Source of the DNA: Bacteroidota bacterium
GTDB taxonomy: Bacteria; Zhuqueibacterota; JdFR-76; DREG01
Assembly (NCBI GenBank): GCA_030624545.1
Contig: JAUXJX010000041.1
Location: forward strand, 1-9,499
Length of the DNA stretch: 9,499 nucleotides
Direction of reading: 5' to 3'
Numbering within the stretch: position 1 is the first letter of the stretch; every line of letters begins with the position of its first letter. The position numbers and the translations under genes are program-made. The notes below the pieces were generated by a model. The model did not search any database. It was not told where the DNA came from and was given only the letters and a program-made list of their open reading frames with translations. Below, in pieces: positions 1 to 7,200 of the stretch.

Positions 1-214
1 AGAGTTCGATATTCTTCACCAGGACGATTTCATCCATGTCGGATTCAAAAATGGCCCCATTGATGACTTCATCGACGTCCTGGCGGTAGCCCCGTGTAAT
101 GTAGCGCAAGGCATTTACAGCTCTTTTGGGGGTATTCCTTAGTCCCTCCCGACGAACGTCCTCGCCAATGCCTTCCAAAATCTGCGTGTAGATATTTTCC
201 AAACTGTCTGACAT
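1..214 (-). CDS. folE: GTP cyclohydrolase I, N-terminal part (cut by window edge)
   Basis: The first 71 codons are present, read leftwards from an ATG at 214-212; the rest lies outside the window. The enzyme converts GTP to 7,8-dihydroneopterin triphosphate, the first step of tetrahydrofolate (and in some bacteria queuosine) synthesis, in the cytoplasm. Recognition rests on the N-terminal family pattern: [20 protein letters not shown] at residues 12-31, then RYITRGY (37-43), the VINGAIFE stretch (50-57) and [10 protein letters not shown] (61-70). The last of these leads, in the family, into the Cys-Glu-His-His zinc and active-site motif, which is not in view. The ribosome-binding site is weak: only a TTAAG-like stretch directly precedes the ATG. 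The gene is divergent from everything to its right, so it is not part of the export cluster. The family assignment is firm; activity cannot be judged because the catalytic half is missing. Confidence 0.93.
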   Translation of the reverse strand, partial: MSDSLENIYTQILEGIGEDVRREGLRNTPKRAVNALRYITRGYRQDVDEVINGAIFESDMDEIVLVKNIEL

Positions 215-240
215 CTTAACTGCATCCAATTCTTAGCATC

Positions 241-269
241 GGTATATCTTGACTGTTGTCTACCTTCAA
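241..269 (-). promoter_or_regulatory. Candidate sigma-70-type promoter for folE
   Basis: On the minus strand a TTGAAG box (269-264) and a TATACC box (246-241) are separated by exactly 17 bases. Each matches the bacterial housekeeping consensus at four of six positions. Transcription would start near 234, giving a leader of about 20 bases before the folE ATG. The position fits well, but the boxes are only moderate matches and no start site has been mapped. Confidence 0.35.
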
Positions 270-668
270 AACTTAAAGGTTGCGGGCGACAATTTCAAGC
301 GTTTTCCCCTGCATGCATGACAGATATGGTGAGAACGGGGATCTATTCCTTATGTGAGTTGAATTCTTGTTTTTGATGATCATGGCGGTAAAGAAAATAG
401 ACATCAGGACGAAACTCTTAACATGAATTAGACCCGTTGGGCCAAGTCAAGATTATAGCAGTCCAGGCTGATTCTTTCGAAACAAACCAGAGGTACTGTA
501 GGATTAAGCGATCTGTTAGTATTGACCGGATCTTTGAATCACCTTGGCCAATGCCGGTGGGACAAAACGCAAAACAGCTCAATTGCTGGAAGGAGAATTC
601 TGCGAACAATCATTTTTGCAAGATTCAACTTGTCTTTCCTTATGCCCAAAATAGTCGATTAGGGTAGA
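270..668. other. Intergenic stretch without a supported gene
   Basis: About 400 bases between the folE promoter region and the small membrane-protein gene. Short open frames exist on both strands (for example 437-667 plus and 418-609 minus), but their translations show no recognisable domain, no signal peptide and no membrane segment, and neither has a good ribosome-binding site. I see no RNA gene, tandem repeat or strong hairpin. It may hold the promoter of the 669-1085 gene, but I could not pick a convincing one. Confidence 0.5.
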
Positions 669-1085
669 ATGAACCACTATAGTTCAAAATGGCTCGATTT
701 GCTTCATAAGCAGCCGATTTTGATCGCGGCGTTAGCATTCGGTTTGTTTGCCGGAGCGTATAATTTTGTCCAAAAGGATATGGTCATAACATTCTTGGTC
801 GTCCTATTATTGTCAGGGATGCTCGGTTTCTTGAAACCTAAACGAGCCTGGCTGTGGGCCGGAATCATTGGAATTTCAATTCCAATCGGCAGCATATTGG
901 GTTTGCTGATAGGGATCGAGGCGCCTGTGGTTCGATTTGCTCGTGAGAAAGCCGCGACAGGGTTTGGATTTGCTGTTTTGTCGGTACTTTTCTCGCTCAT
1001 TCTAGTCTTTGCAACAGAGGCTTGCGCGGCAATCGGGCTGACGGCCAGAAAAACACTGTCGAGAATTTCATCGAATGGGCAATAA
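669..1085 (+). CDS. Small integral membrane protein, function unknown
   Basis: A 138-residue protein I do not recognise as a named family. It shows four likely membrane helices, at about residues 16-32, 38-55, 60-83 and 98-122, with short connecting loops. The positive KPKR at 56-59 between helices 2 and 3 and the basic tail after helix 4 (ARKTLSRIS) put those parts on the cytoplasmic side. There is no signal peptide, charged catalytic motif or cysteine pair. The motif RAWLWAGIIGISIPI at 59-73 resembles a stretch seen in other small uncharacterised bacterial membrane proteins, which is recall, not a search. AGGG at 661-664 lies four bases before the ATG and is a usable, if close, ribosome-binding site. 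The next gene starts 171 bases later on the same strand; co-transcription is possible but nothing shows it. A long antisense frame here is a shadow of the hydrophobic codons. Confidence 0.7.
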   Translation: MNHYSSKWLDLLHKQPILIAALAFGLFAGAYNFVQKDMVITFLVVLLLSGMLGFLKPKRAWLWAGIIGISIPIGSILGLLIGIEAPVVRFAREKAATGFGFAVLSVLFSLILVFATEACAAIGLTARKTLSRISSNGQ

Positions 1086-1256
1086 AATGTTAAGAGATTT
1101 TTGCTTGTTTCTGATAATGAGTTTTGATATATTGCTTTGCAATTGAAATGGTTCATCAAAACGTCATACTTTTGCCAAGCCCCTTTGTCCGGTGCAAATT
1201 GAGTTCCGTCAACTTTATCTCCGAGACCTATTGCTGATATTCGACAAGGACGACGC

Positions 1257-2327
1257 ATGCTGCCTTCTCCGAATGAGATTACGTTAGAGATCAAACCCCG
1301 GAAACGTTTTGATTTGATCGATATCAGGGAACAGGTCAGCCGCAAATTTGATAATTTCCTGGATCAATATCGAAAATCTTATTACTGCTCGTACCACACT
1401 ACCGCCGGTTATTTTGAACAGAGCCTGTGCGCAAGACTTCATCACGACCGGGACAATTTAACTCCGTTCATCAGGGCCTTTCAAAAGATCTTTCCATCGA
1501 ACGCGAACTACCGCCACGATGAACTGAAATTGCGCACCGAACTGAGCGAAGACGAACGCAAATGCGAACCCAAAAATGCGGATTCCCATCTAATTTTTAT
1601 GAGCTCCGGCCTCAAAAACTGCGTGAAGTATGAGAACCAGCCGAAAATGCCGGTCTATTTCGTGGATCTTGACGGTGTCAATGGCAGTGGAAGCCGCACA
1701 AGAAGAACGACCGTTCTGGGTTTCAATGAAGAGAAGACCGTGAGTCACGTTCGATTTAAGGTGCCGGTCTCAAAACACCCCATCGATTCCATCAATCTAA
1801 GAGGCGGTCGAAGTAGTTTGTTAGAGGAGTTGGATGAATTAATAAGACGTCTTGATGTATGCAAGGGAAAAGTAGACATCTCCCTGCCGCCGGACGAGCG
1901 AAACGCCGGCCTGACCGTCAATGAGTATGAGACACTTTTGATGCGGCACGATCTGACAGAAGTTCTGCGCAATCCCGTCCGTTTTATGGCAATGCAGGGA
2001 AAGCACATGCTGCTGGATCCAGCCGCAATCCCCAACAAAACCATCAATTATGCGAAGTATGACCTTGTTCAGGTTTTCAATGAACTCATGGATGCCTTGC
2101 GCATCAGCGAGTCCGTAGTTGAGAAGATCTTGACAGCATTCATGCGTGTCCCCGCTGCCCGCTTCTTCCGCATGAAGCGAAGAATCAGCCTGCCGATTTC
2201 TGATGCCAAAGACCCCGGCCGCGGTCAGCTTATGCTGGGCAGGTACCAAAGTCCGATTCTCGTGCAATGGAAATGCGCCGCCCGCCAGACCCGGCATCTG
2301 GATGTACGGATAAAGAAATTCCGATAA
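1257..2327 (+). CDS. Divergent double YjbQ/UPF0047-like protein
   Basis: A 356-residue protein that reads as two tandem copies of the YjbQ (UPF0047) fold; typical members are about 130-140 residues with one copy. Copy 1 (about residues 6-180) has the opening ITLEIKPRKRFDLIDI, the hallmark HTTA (47-50), YRHD (85-88) and SHL with His111, then a closing strand pair VYFVDLDG (133-140) and RTRRTTVLGF (147-156). Copy 2 (about 205-353) has NAGLTVNEYE at 216-225, where family members read HTTA-x-x-TINE, and ends RISLPISD (309-316), GQLMLGRYQSPILVQW (323-338) and RHLDVRI (346-352), very like the family end. Copy 2 lacks the histidines. YjbQ is linked to a secondary thiamine-phosphate synthase activity, but its normal role is unsettled, so I assign none here. 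The start is supported by AAGGA at 1246-1250, six bases before the ATG. No signal peptide or membrane helix: cytoplasmic. The fold call is by eye; the duplication is inference. Confidence 0.75.
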   Translation: MLPSPNEITLEIKPRKRFDLIDIREQVSRKFDNFLDQYRKSYYCSYHTTAGYFEQSLCARLHHDRDNLTPFIRAFQKIFPSNANYRHDELKLRTELSEDERKCEPKNADSHLIFMSSGLKNCVKYENQPKMPVYFVDLDGVNGSGSRTRRTTVLGFNEEKTVSHVRFKVPVSKHPIDSINLRGGRSSLLEELDELIRRLDVCKGKVDISLPPDERNAGLTVNEYETLLMRHDLTEVLRNPVRFMAMQGKHMLLDPAAIPNKTINYAKYDLVQVFNELMDALRISESVVEKILTAFMRVPAARFFRMKRRISLPISDAKDPGRGQLMLGRYQSPILVQWKCAARQTRHLDVRIKKFR

Positions 2328-2483
2328 GCCGGTCTGTTCGTCTATTGGCTAAGTAGATTTCTCCCCCTTTTTTTGGCCAAGAATCTTGGTGGGGCTCTGT
2401 TGATCACCAACTCACTTTTTGTAACCGGGACGAATCATGAGAACAACTCATAAGACGATCCTTGCCTGCGCCCGGTTTTCGTT

Positions 2484-2774
2484 TTGGCGTCACTATTCTC
2501 GCAGATTGGCTGTCAGAGTGGCAGCAATAATGAGGCTGAAATCACAGAGGCTGCTTTCAGCAGTAAGATAGACAGCGCATGGACTGAGGTGAGGAAATAC
2601 TGGGACTCGTCAAAGGTGTGTGAAGCCGAAAAAAAAGATGATCCGCAAAAGGCGTTTGCAGCAGAGTTCTTTGAGTATTATCAACAGCATCCCAATACCG
2701 AAACGGGCGAAGAGCTTGAATCCGCTATCAAGAGCCTAGTGTCACAGACAGGAATGTCTGTGCTACCAGTCTAA
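2484..2774 (+). CDS. Short lipoprotein-like gene, probably frameshifted and truncated
   Basis: A 96-residue open frame from a TTG codon. It begins with a hydrophobic stretch (ASLFSQIG) directly before Cys10, which looks like a lipoprotein cleavage site, followed by a polar, acidic, helix-rich domain (EVRKYW at 36-41, FFEYYQQHPNTETGEELESA at 62-81). The positively charged start expected of such a signal peptide is missing in this frame. It is present in another frame from the ATG at 2437 (MRTTHKTILACA), preceded by GGGA at 2427-2430. One extra base in the CCC run at 2471-2473 would join the two into a complete lipoprotein signal. The 3' end runs into a palindromic repeat that supplies the last residues, so the protein is probably a remnant of a longer one. 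The mature part vaguely resembles the N-terminal region of some secreted redoxin-type proteins, but I would not name it. It could be a pseudogene or carry a sequencing error. Confidence 0.45.
   Translation: MASLFSQIGCQSGSNNEAEITEAAFSSKIDSAWTEVRKYWDSSKVCEAEKKDDPQKAFAAEFFEYYQQHPNTETGEELESAIKSLVSQTGMSVLPV
2743..2767 (+). repeat. Palindromic repeat unit, copy 1 (overlaps the end of the preceding gene)
   Basis: A perfect 8-base-pair inverted repeat, CACAGACA / TGTCTGTG, around a GGAA loop, followed by the tail CTACC. The stop codon of the preceding reading frame lies just beyond it, at 2772-2774. A second, diverged copy in opposite orientation lies at 2816-2843. The form (short hairpin plus conserved ACC tail, extragenic or at a gene end) is that of a REP-like interspersed palindrome. 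Confidence 0.7.
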
Positions 2775-2815
2775 ATTAATCCTGCCTTCTTTATATCTTC
2801 CATCCCACAAAGCCC

Positions 2816-2843
2816 GGTGGAACGGACATTCTTGTCTGCTCCC
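2816..2843 (-). repeat. Palindromic repeat unit, copy 2 (opposite orientation)
   Basis: Read on the minus strand this gives CAGACAAGAATGTCCGTTCC followed by ACC, against CAGACAGGAATGTCTGTGCT followed by ACC in copy 1. The two agree at 19 of 23 positions, including the GAATGTC core and the ACC tail. The arms pair imperfectly (8 of 10 bases) around a TTCT loop. Two such units facing each other about 50 bases apart form a REPIN-like pair. Confidence 0.65.
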
Positions 2844-3007
2844 TGTTTCGTATCCTATATAAGAATGAATTCAGCCAAACAACTTGTAGCCACTGCCCTT
2901 CTGCTTTCAGCACCCTGAAACATTTCCTGTAATCATCTGTCCACTCACAATAATTGCGATTGCGTTTTACATTGTAATTCATACATTTTACTTATCATTA
3001 TCATTAT

Positions 3008-3036
3008 GTAACATCTTGTCCTAGATTCGGTATTAT
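3008..3036 (+). promoter_or_regulatory. Possible promoter placing the transcript start at the ATPase ATG
   Basis: GTAACA at 3008-3013 and TATTAT at 3031-3036 are 17 bases apart. Each box is a partial match to the housekeeping consensus; the second is the better. Transcription would start within a base or two of the ATG at 3042, giving a leaderless mRNA, which would fit the absence of any ribosome-binding site before that gene. The surrounding DNA is markedly AT-rich, including a short ATC/ATT run at about 2992-3006. The evidence is weak. Confidence 0.25.
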
Positions 3037-3041
3037 CATCT

Positions 3042-3950
3042 ATGCAAATCACGATCCGGAACCTAAACAAAGTATACTCCGGTGATGTCTATGCCCTGCG
3101 GGATGTTAGCCTCGATATTTCGGAGGGGATGTTTGGGTTGCTGGGACCGAACGGCGCGGGCAAAACAACGCTGATGAAGATCCTGGCCACGCTGGAACAG
3201 CCAACCTCAGGTGAGGTATTGGTGGATGGCGAGAACATATCCGTCAGGCGGCGCGAAGTCCGCTCAACTCTCGGATATTTGCCCCAATTCTTCGGCGCCT
3301 ACCCGCAAATGACCGGCTCGGAGTTTTTGCGATATATTGGCAGACTCTGCGGTTTTTCAGGCAAGGCTCTTAAGGAATCGGTAGAGGAAAACCTGATCCG
3401 GGTCGGCTTATTCGAGGTTCGGGACCGCAAGGTAAAGACCTACTCAGGAGGGATGCTCAGGCGGCTCGGCGTGGCGCAGGCGCTGGTGGGCAATCCAAAG
3501 CTCCTCATCATAGACGAGCCCACCACGGGCCTCGATCCCGAAGAACGGATCCGTTTTCGGAATCTGCTGTCTGTCTTGAGCCGCGACAAGGTCATCATTT
3601 TGAGCACGCACATTGTGGGAGATATTTCCAGTACGTGTGAAAACATCGCGCTGCTGTCGCATGGGCGGCTCGTGTTCAGGGGCCATCCGGAATCGCTGGT
3701 GGATCAGGCATCGGGCAAAGTCTGGCAGGCCGCATGCGACGAAGAGGATTTTGGAATGATTTCAGAACAGATGAACGTCATTTCAACCATTCCGGTAGAA
3801 GGCAGGCTGCTTCTCCGGCTTGTCGGTGAGCCTGTCGATGGCTTCGAGATGCAAACCGTGCCTCCCAATCTCGAAGATGCATACATGCACTTTATGGAAA
3901 ATGTTGTTGGGGAGCATGTGGAGGAAGAAGCGGGGGTAATGGAGGATTAG
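3042..3950 (+). CDS. ABC transporter ATP-binding protein (ABC-2 exporter type)
   Basis: A 302-residue cytoplasmic ATPase that powers the permease encoded next. All nucleotide-binding motifs are intact: Walker A GPNGAGKT (35-42), Q-loop Gln82 in YLPQ, signature YSGGM (134-138), Walker B LLIIDEP (154-160), D-loop GLDP (163-166) and switch histidine 190 in STH. The start MQITIRNLNKVYSGDVYALRDV is typical of the domain. Beyond residue 225 a roughly 75-residue C-terminal extension, ending in an acidic tail, is typical of DrrA/CcmA-like drug- and lipid-exporter ATPases and usually serves dimer contacts or regulation. There is no Shine-Dalgarno sequence before the ATG, so the message may be leaderless or the start weakly translated. 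The permease begins 253 bases downstream, a gap filled by an inverted pair of repeat units. One ATPase and one single-domain permease imply a homodimeric transporter. The substrate cannot be inferred from this subunit. Confidence 0.95.
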   Translation: MQITIRNLNKVYSGDVYALRDVSLDISEGMFGLLGPNGAGKTTLMKILATLEQPTSGEVLVDGENISVRRREVRSTLGYLPQFFGAYPQMTGSEFLRYIGRLCGFSGKALKESVEENLIRVGLFEVRDRKVKTYSGGMLRRLGVAQALVGNPKLLIIDEPTTGLDPEERIRFRNLLSVLSRDKVIILSTHIVGDISSTCENIALLSHGRLVFRGHPESLVDQASGKVWQAACDEEDFGMISEQMNVISTIPVEGRLLLRLVGEPVDGFEMQTVPPNLEDAYMHFMENVVGEHVEEEAGVMED

Positions 3951-3953
3951 ACC

Positions 3954-3982
3954 GTCACCCTTCGACTCCGCTCAGGGTGGAC
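3954..3982 (+). repeat. REP-like unit A1 (left arm of inverted pair)
   Basis: Starts four bases after the ATPase stop codon. The core is ACCCT, TCGACTCCGCTC, AGGGT, flanked by GTC and GGAC, so it is itself a hairpin of 8-9 base pairs with a 12-base loop. It matches the reverse complement of unit A2 (4154-4183) with one missing base and one substitution over 30 positions. Units B1 and B2, far downstream, carry the same core. Confidence 0.8.
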
Positions 3983-4153
3983 CTCTTTGGAAAAATTGTT
4001 TGAAATCTGACAAATGGCAAAAATTTATGCCCATAGTTTCATGAGAATAGGCAACAGATATCACGATGTGCTTGAGCGCAATGAAACATCTTTTAGAATT
4101 CGTTATGCCCGATACTCAAATCCTCAATTATTCAGACTGTAGGAATCAAAACA
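3983..4153. other. Spacer between the two arms of the first inverted pair
   Basis: About 170 bases between units A1 and A2, AT-rich compared with the flanking genes. I see no open frame with coding character and no transposase remnant. With its arms it would be a 230-base element with about 30-base terminal inverted repeats, the size of a small MITE or of a REPIN with a long spacer. No clear target-site duplication is visible outside the arms. Confidence 0.4.
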
Positions 4154-4183
4154 GTCCATCCTGAGCGGAGTCGAAGGGTGGAC
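4154..4183 (-). repeat. REP-like unit A2 (right arm of inverted pair)
   Basis: Reverse orientation of the same unit: GTCCATCC, TGAGCGGAGTCGA, AGGGTGGAC on the plus strand. It ends 20 bases before the permease start codon. With A1 it could fold into a stem of about 29 base pairs in the mRNA between the ATPase and permease cistrons, or each arm could form its own hairpin. Confidence 0.8.
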
Positions 4184-4203
4184 GTTACTATCCCATAGTC
4201 ATC

Positions 4204-7200
4204 ATGCCAAACACGCTTAGATACATACTAGCAGTAGCCGCCAATGAGCGCATGCTGATGTACAGAAGCGCCAAGTTCTGGGTGCTGGCCAGCATGGGGG
4301 TCTTCTTCATCATCTTCTTCCTCTTCGCCATGACGGTCGGAACGATAATGGGAGACGGCGTTCCGGGAGAATTCCTGCTTGAGGGTACGGATGCGTATCT
4401 CGCCTTCTACTTCTTTGGCTACGTACAGGTAATTCTCATCATTTTCGTGGCCGTGGATTTCAGAAAGCTGGAGGAAAAATGGCGACTCCATGAGGTGATG
4501 CTGTCCAAACCGATGACGACAGCGAATTGGGTAACCGGCAAATACCTGGGAGTCGTGACTTCGATTCTCTACCTGAATCTGTTTCTGATGATTCTGGCAG
4601 CAATCGGGCGCTTCATCAAATTCCTGGTAATCGGATCCGGCTTCAATATACTACCCTTCATTAAGTATTTTGCCATAGCAACCTTCCCCTCCATTCTTTT
4701 CATGATAGCTCTTGTGTTTTTTCTGGTCAGCCTGGTGCGCGTTCAGGTGATCGCGATGCTGCTCGCTGCCAGTTACGTGGCGGGACTCTGGTTTTATATA
4801 CATCACAAATTTTACGGATTGCTGGATTATGGCAGTTTCTTCGCGTCCATATTTCACAGCGATCTGATTGGATTTGGCGACATTCAATCCCTGCTCTGGC
4901 AAAGGCTGTTTTTTGTTCTCCTGACGGTTGTGCTTATATCGCTATCGATTTTGCTCTATCCCAGGTTGTCGCAGTCCAAGGTCTCAAAACGAATGACATG
5001 GGCCGTCCTGGTCCTGTTTGCAGTCGCCTCCGGGGTTGTCGGCTATTCCATCGTAGAGAAGAGTCGTTCTCAACAGCAAATCCGCCTGGCTGACCGTGTG
5101 GAGCAGAAGAAATGGATTTCAGAGCCCCTGTGCCGGGTTGAGCATTACGATTTCGATATCATTCATGGAGAGCGGGAATCTCTACTGCAAGTCAAAGTGA
5201 GAATGGTGGTGCACAATGCAAACCAGGCGCCCCTTGATAGTCTGCTCTTCTCTCTAAATGGGAAGTTGTCCGTTGAAAGGGTCAACCGGCATGATGGTGA
5301 AAGCATTGAATTCACGCAGAGAAACCAGTTGGTTTTCCTGAATTTAGCGGGAAATCCCTTACTACCAAGCGAGACAGATACCATCCGCATTCAGTACGCC
5401 GGTGACATCGATGCCGTTGGATTCCAGTTGGATCGACTTCCAAACCTGAAAGGGCTGATCGACAAAAGCGATGGTCCCTGGATACAGCCAAGCATTTCCG
5501 CCTGGCTCAGTGAGGATTTCGCCGTGCTGCCGGCTGAGTGTGGCTGGTACCCGGTCCCCGGAGCGGCGGCGGGGCATCCATACTATTCTCCTAAGCCAAA
5601 GAACTTTTCAACGGCCACGCTGCGGGTGGTTACAAATGAGAATCTGCGCGTTGTGTCACAGGGCGTAGCGGAAGCAACTCCCCTGGACGACGGCAAAGCA
5701 GAGACCACGATCCGGGTTAAGAGCCCGGTCCAGGGATTGTCCCTGAATATCGGGGAATATCAACTCTTGTCCCATCAATTCAAACAGACAACGCTTGATT
5801 TCTACTACCAGAAAAACCATCTGCTCGACTATGACGTCTTTGCGGAAGTAGCCGATACCTGCCTGGCAGCCGTTGAAAGAATGCTGGAGATTTTTGAAGA
5901 AATATGCGGTGTCCCCTACCCTTACGAACGGCTGGTACTGGTTGAGGTGCCCTTGCACATGCAGGTCTTTGTTGACCGGCATGGTGTAGACAATGTCTTG
6001 CTGCAGCCGGGCGTCATTATGGTTGATGAAGTAAGCCTTGCCAGTAACAGACTCGCCAGCAAAGTAAAGAAAAGCACAAAAAGGGCCCGCAGGCGTGGCC
6101 AGGACGATTCTCCCATCCGCGTTAAGCGGGATGTATTTATCGAAATGGTGCTGGACTACTTTTTACCCGACAATATCTGGCGGCGCGACGGCAGCATCTC
6201 GTCTCCCATGCGGAACTATGTTCACTTCAATTTGGATATTGCCGATCCGGTTCTAGCGAGAGCGCTCGAACTGCAATTGCATGAGGAGGCGGACAGGCGG
6301 ATCCACGACACCTTTTATCCCGACCGCCGTGAGATTTCTTTCAGCGCGAACGATCGAATGCGCCAGCACGACAATCGCTGGATGGTCAGGCGAATATATG
6401 GCATTGAAATCGACTCGTTGGTTTCAGGCCTGTTGCAGAAACCCTTGTCTCAATTGACTCCCGAAAGCGACGGAGTGTTCTACCGGGCAGCTATTGACTT
6501 CAAAGCGCCTCCGGTGCTGCAAATGCTAAGCGAGCGGATCACGCCGGAAAACTATGCCAACGCCCTGCGGAACTTGCTGGACGAATATCGCTACCAGCGC
6601 GTTGGCCGCACGGACTATCTCAAGATGATTCAGACGTCCATCAAAGACATTCCGCCTGATTTCTTTGCGGAGTGGTTTGACCAGGCCACACTGCCCGGCT
6701 ACCGGATCACCAAGGCGGAGGCGGAAAAAATCGACACAGGACAGATGAAAATTCTTTACCAGGTTTCCACGCGTGTCCTGAATGGAGAAAAGGGCGCAGG
6801 ATTCGTTCGCCTGGTTTGCGACACGAATAAGGACAAAATCCTTCGCAACGTGGAACTGGGAAGCTATCAAGAAAAAGAGATTCAATTTGCTGTTCCGGAC
6901 GAACCGCAAACCGTTCAGGTACTGCCCTATTTTTCGCGTAACAGCGGCAACATTCGGAAGCAGGTATCCATTACGAATCGTATTTCCCGTCGCACTGCGG
7001 TTGATACCTCCTTTGTCGTGACGTCCATAGAGGACTCACTATCGATTATTGTCGACGATCAGGATAAGGGATTTTTTACCCCGGTGAGCTCGGAACAACG
7101 CTTTCTTCGCCCCCCTTCGAAGGGAAGAAGTTGGTGGGAGTGGACCTCTTCCTTGGCGTACGGCAAATACTATTTCGGCCTGCATGCAAAACGAGGTGGC

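Noticed and set aside
437..667. A 76-residue plus-strand frame (and an overlapping minus-strand frame at 418-609)
   Set aside because: No ribosome-binding site, no recognisable motif, irregular composition, and neither frame shows a domain or secretion signal.
704..1345. A 213-residue minus-strand open frame
   Set aside because: It lies antisense to the membrane-protein gene and has the Asn/Pro/Ser/Lys-rich, domain-free composition expected of the reverse of hydrophobic codons; it also runs into the start of the YjbQ-like gene.
2360..2395. Hairpin CCAAG-AAT-CTTGG beside a run of T as a terminator of the YjbQ-like gene
   Set aside because: On the plus strand the T-run precedes the hairpin, and on the minus strand an A-run follows it, so neither strand has the hairpin-then-U order of an intrinsic terminator.
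2791..2982. A 63-residue minus-strand frame between the repeat pair and the ATPase
   Set aside because: Its C-terminal residues are translated from the palindromic repeat and the rest shows no family features; it is most likely chance reading through a repeat region.
2990..3007. Short ATC/ATT run as a phase-variable microsatellite
   Set aside because: Only two to three imperfect units are present, too few for slippage-driven variation.
3954..4183. CRISPR array suggested by recurring approximately 30-base repeats
   Set aside because: The units are inverted instead of direct, occur only in pairs, and the spacers are 86-170 bases of unequal length; no cas gene is present.
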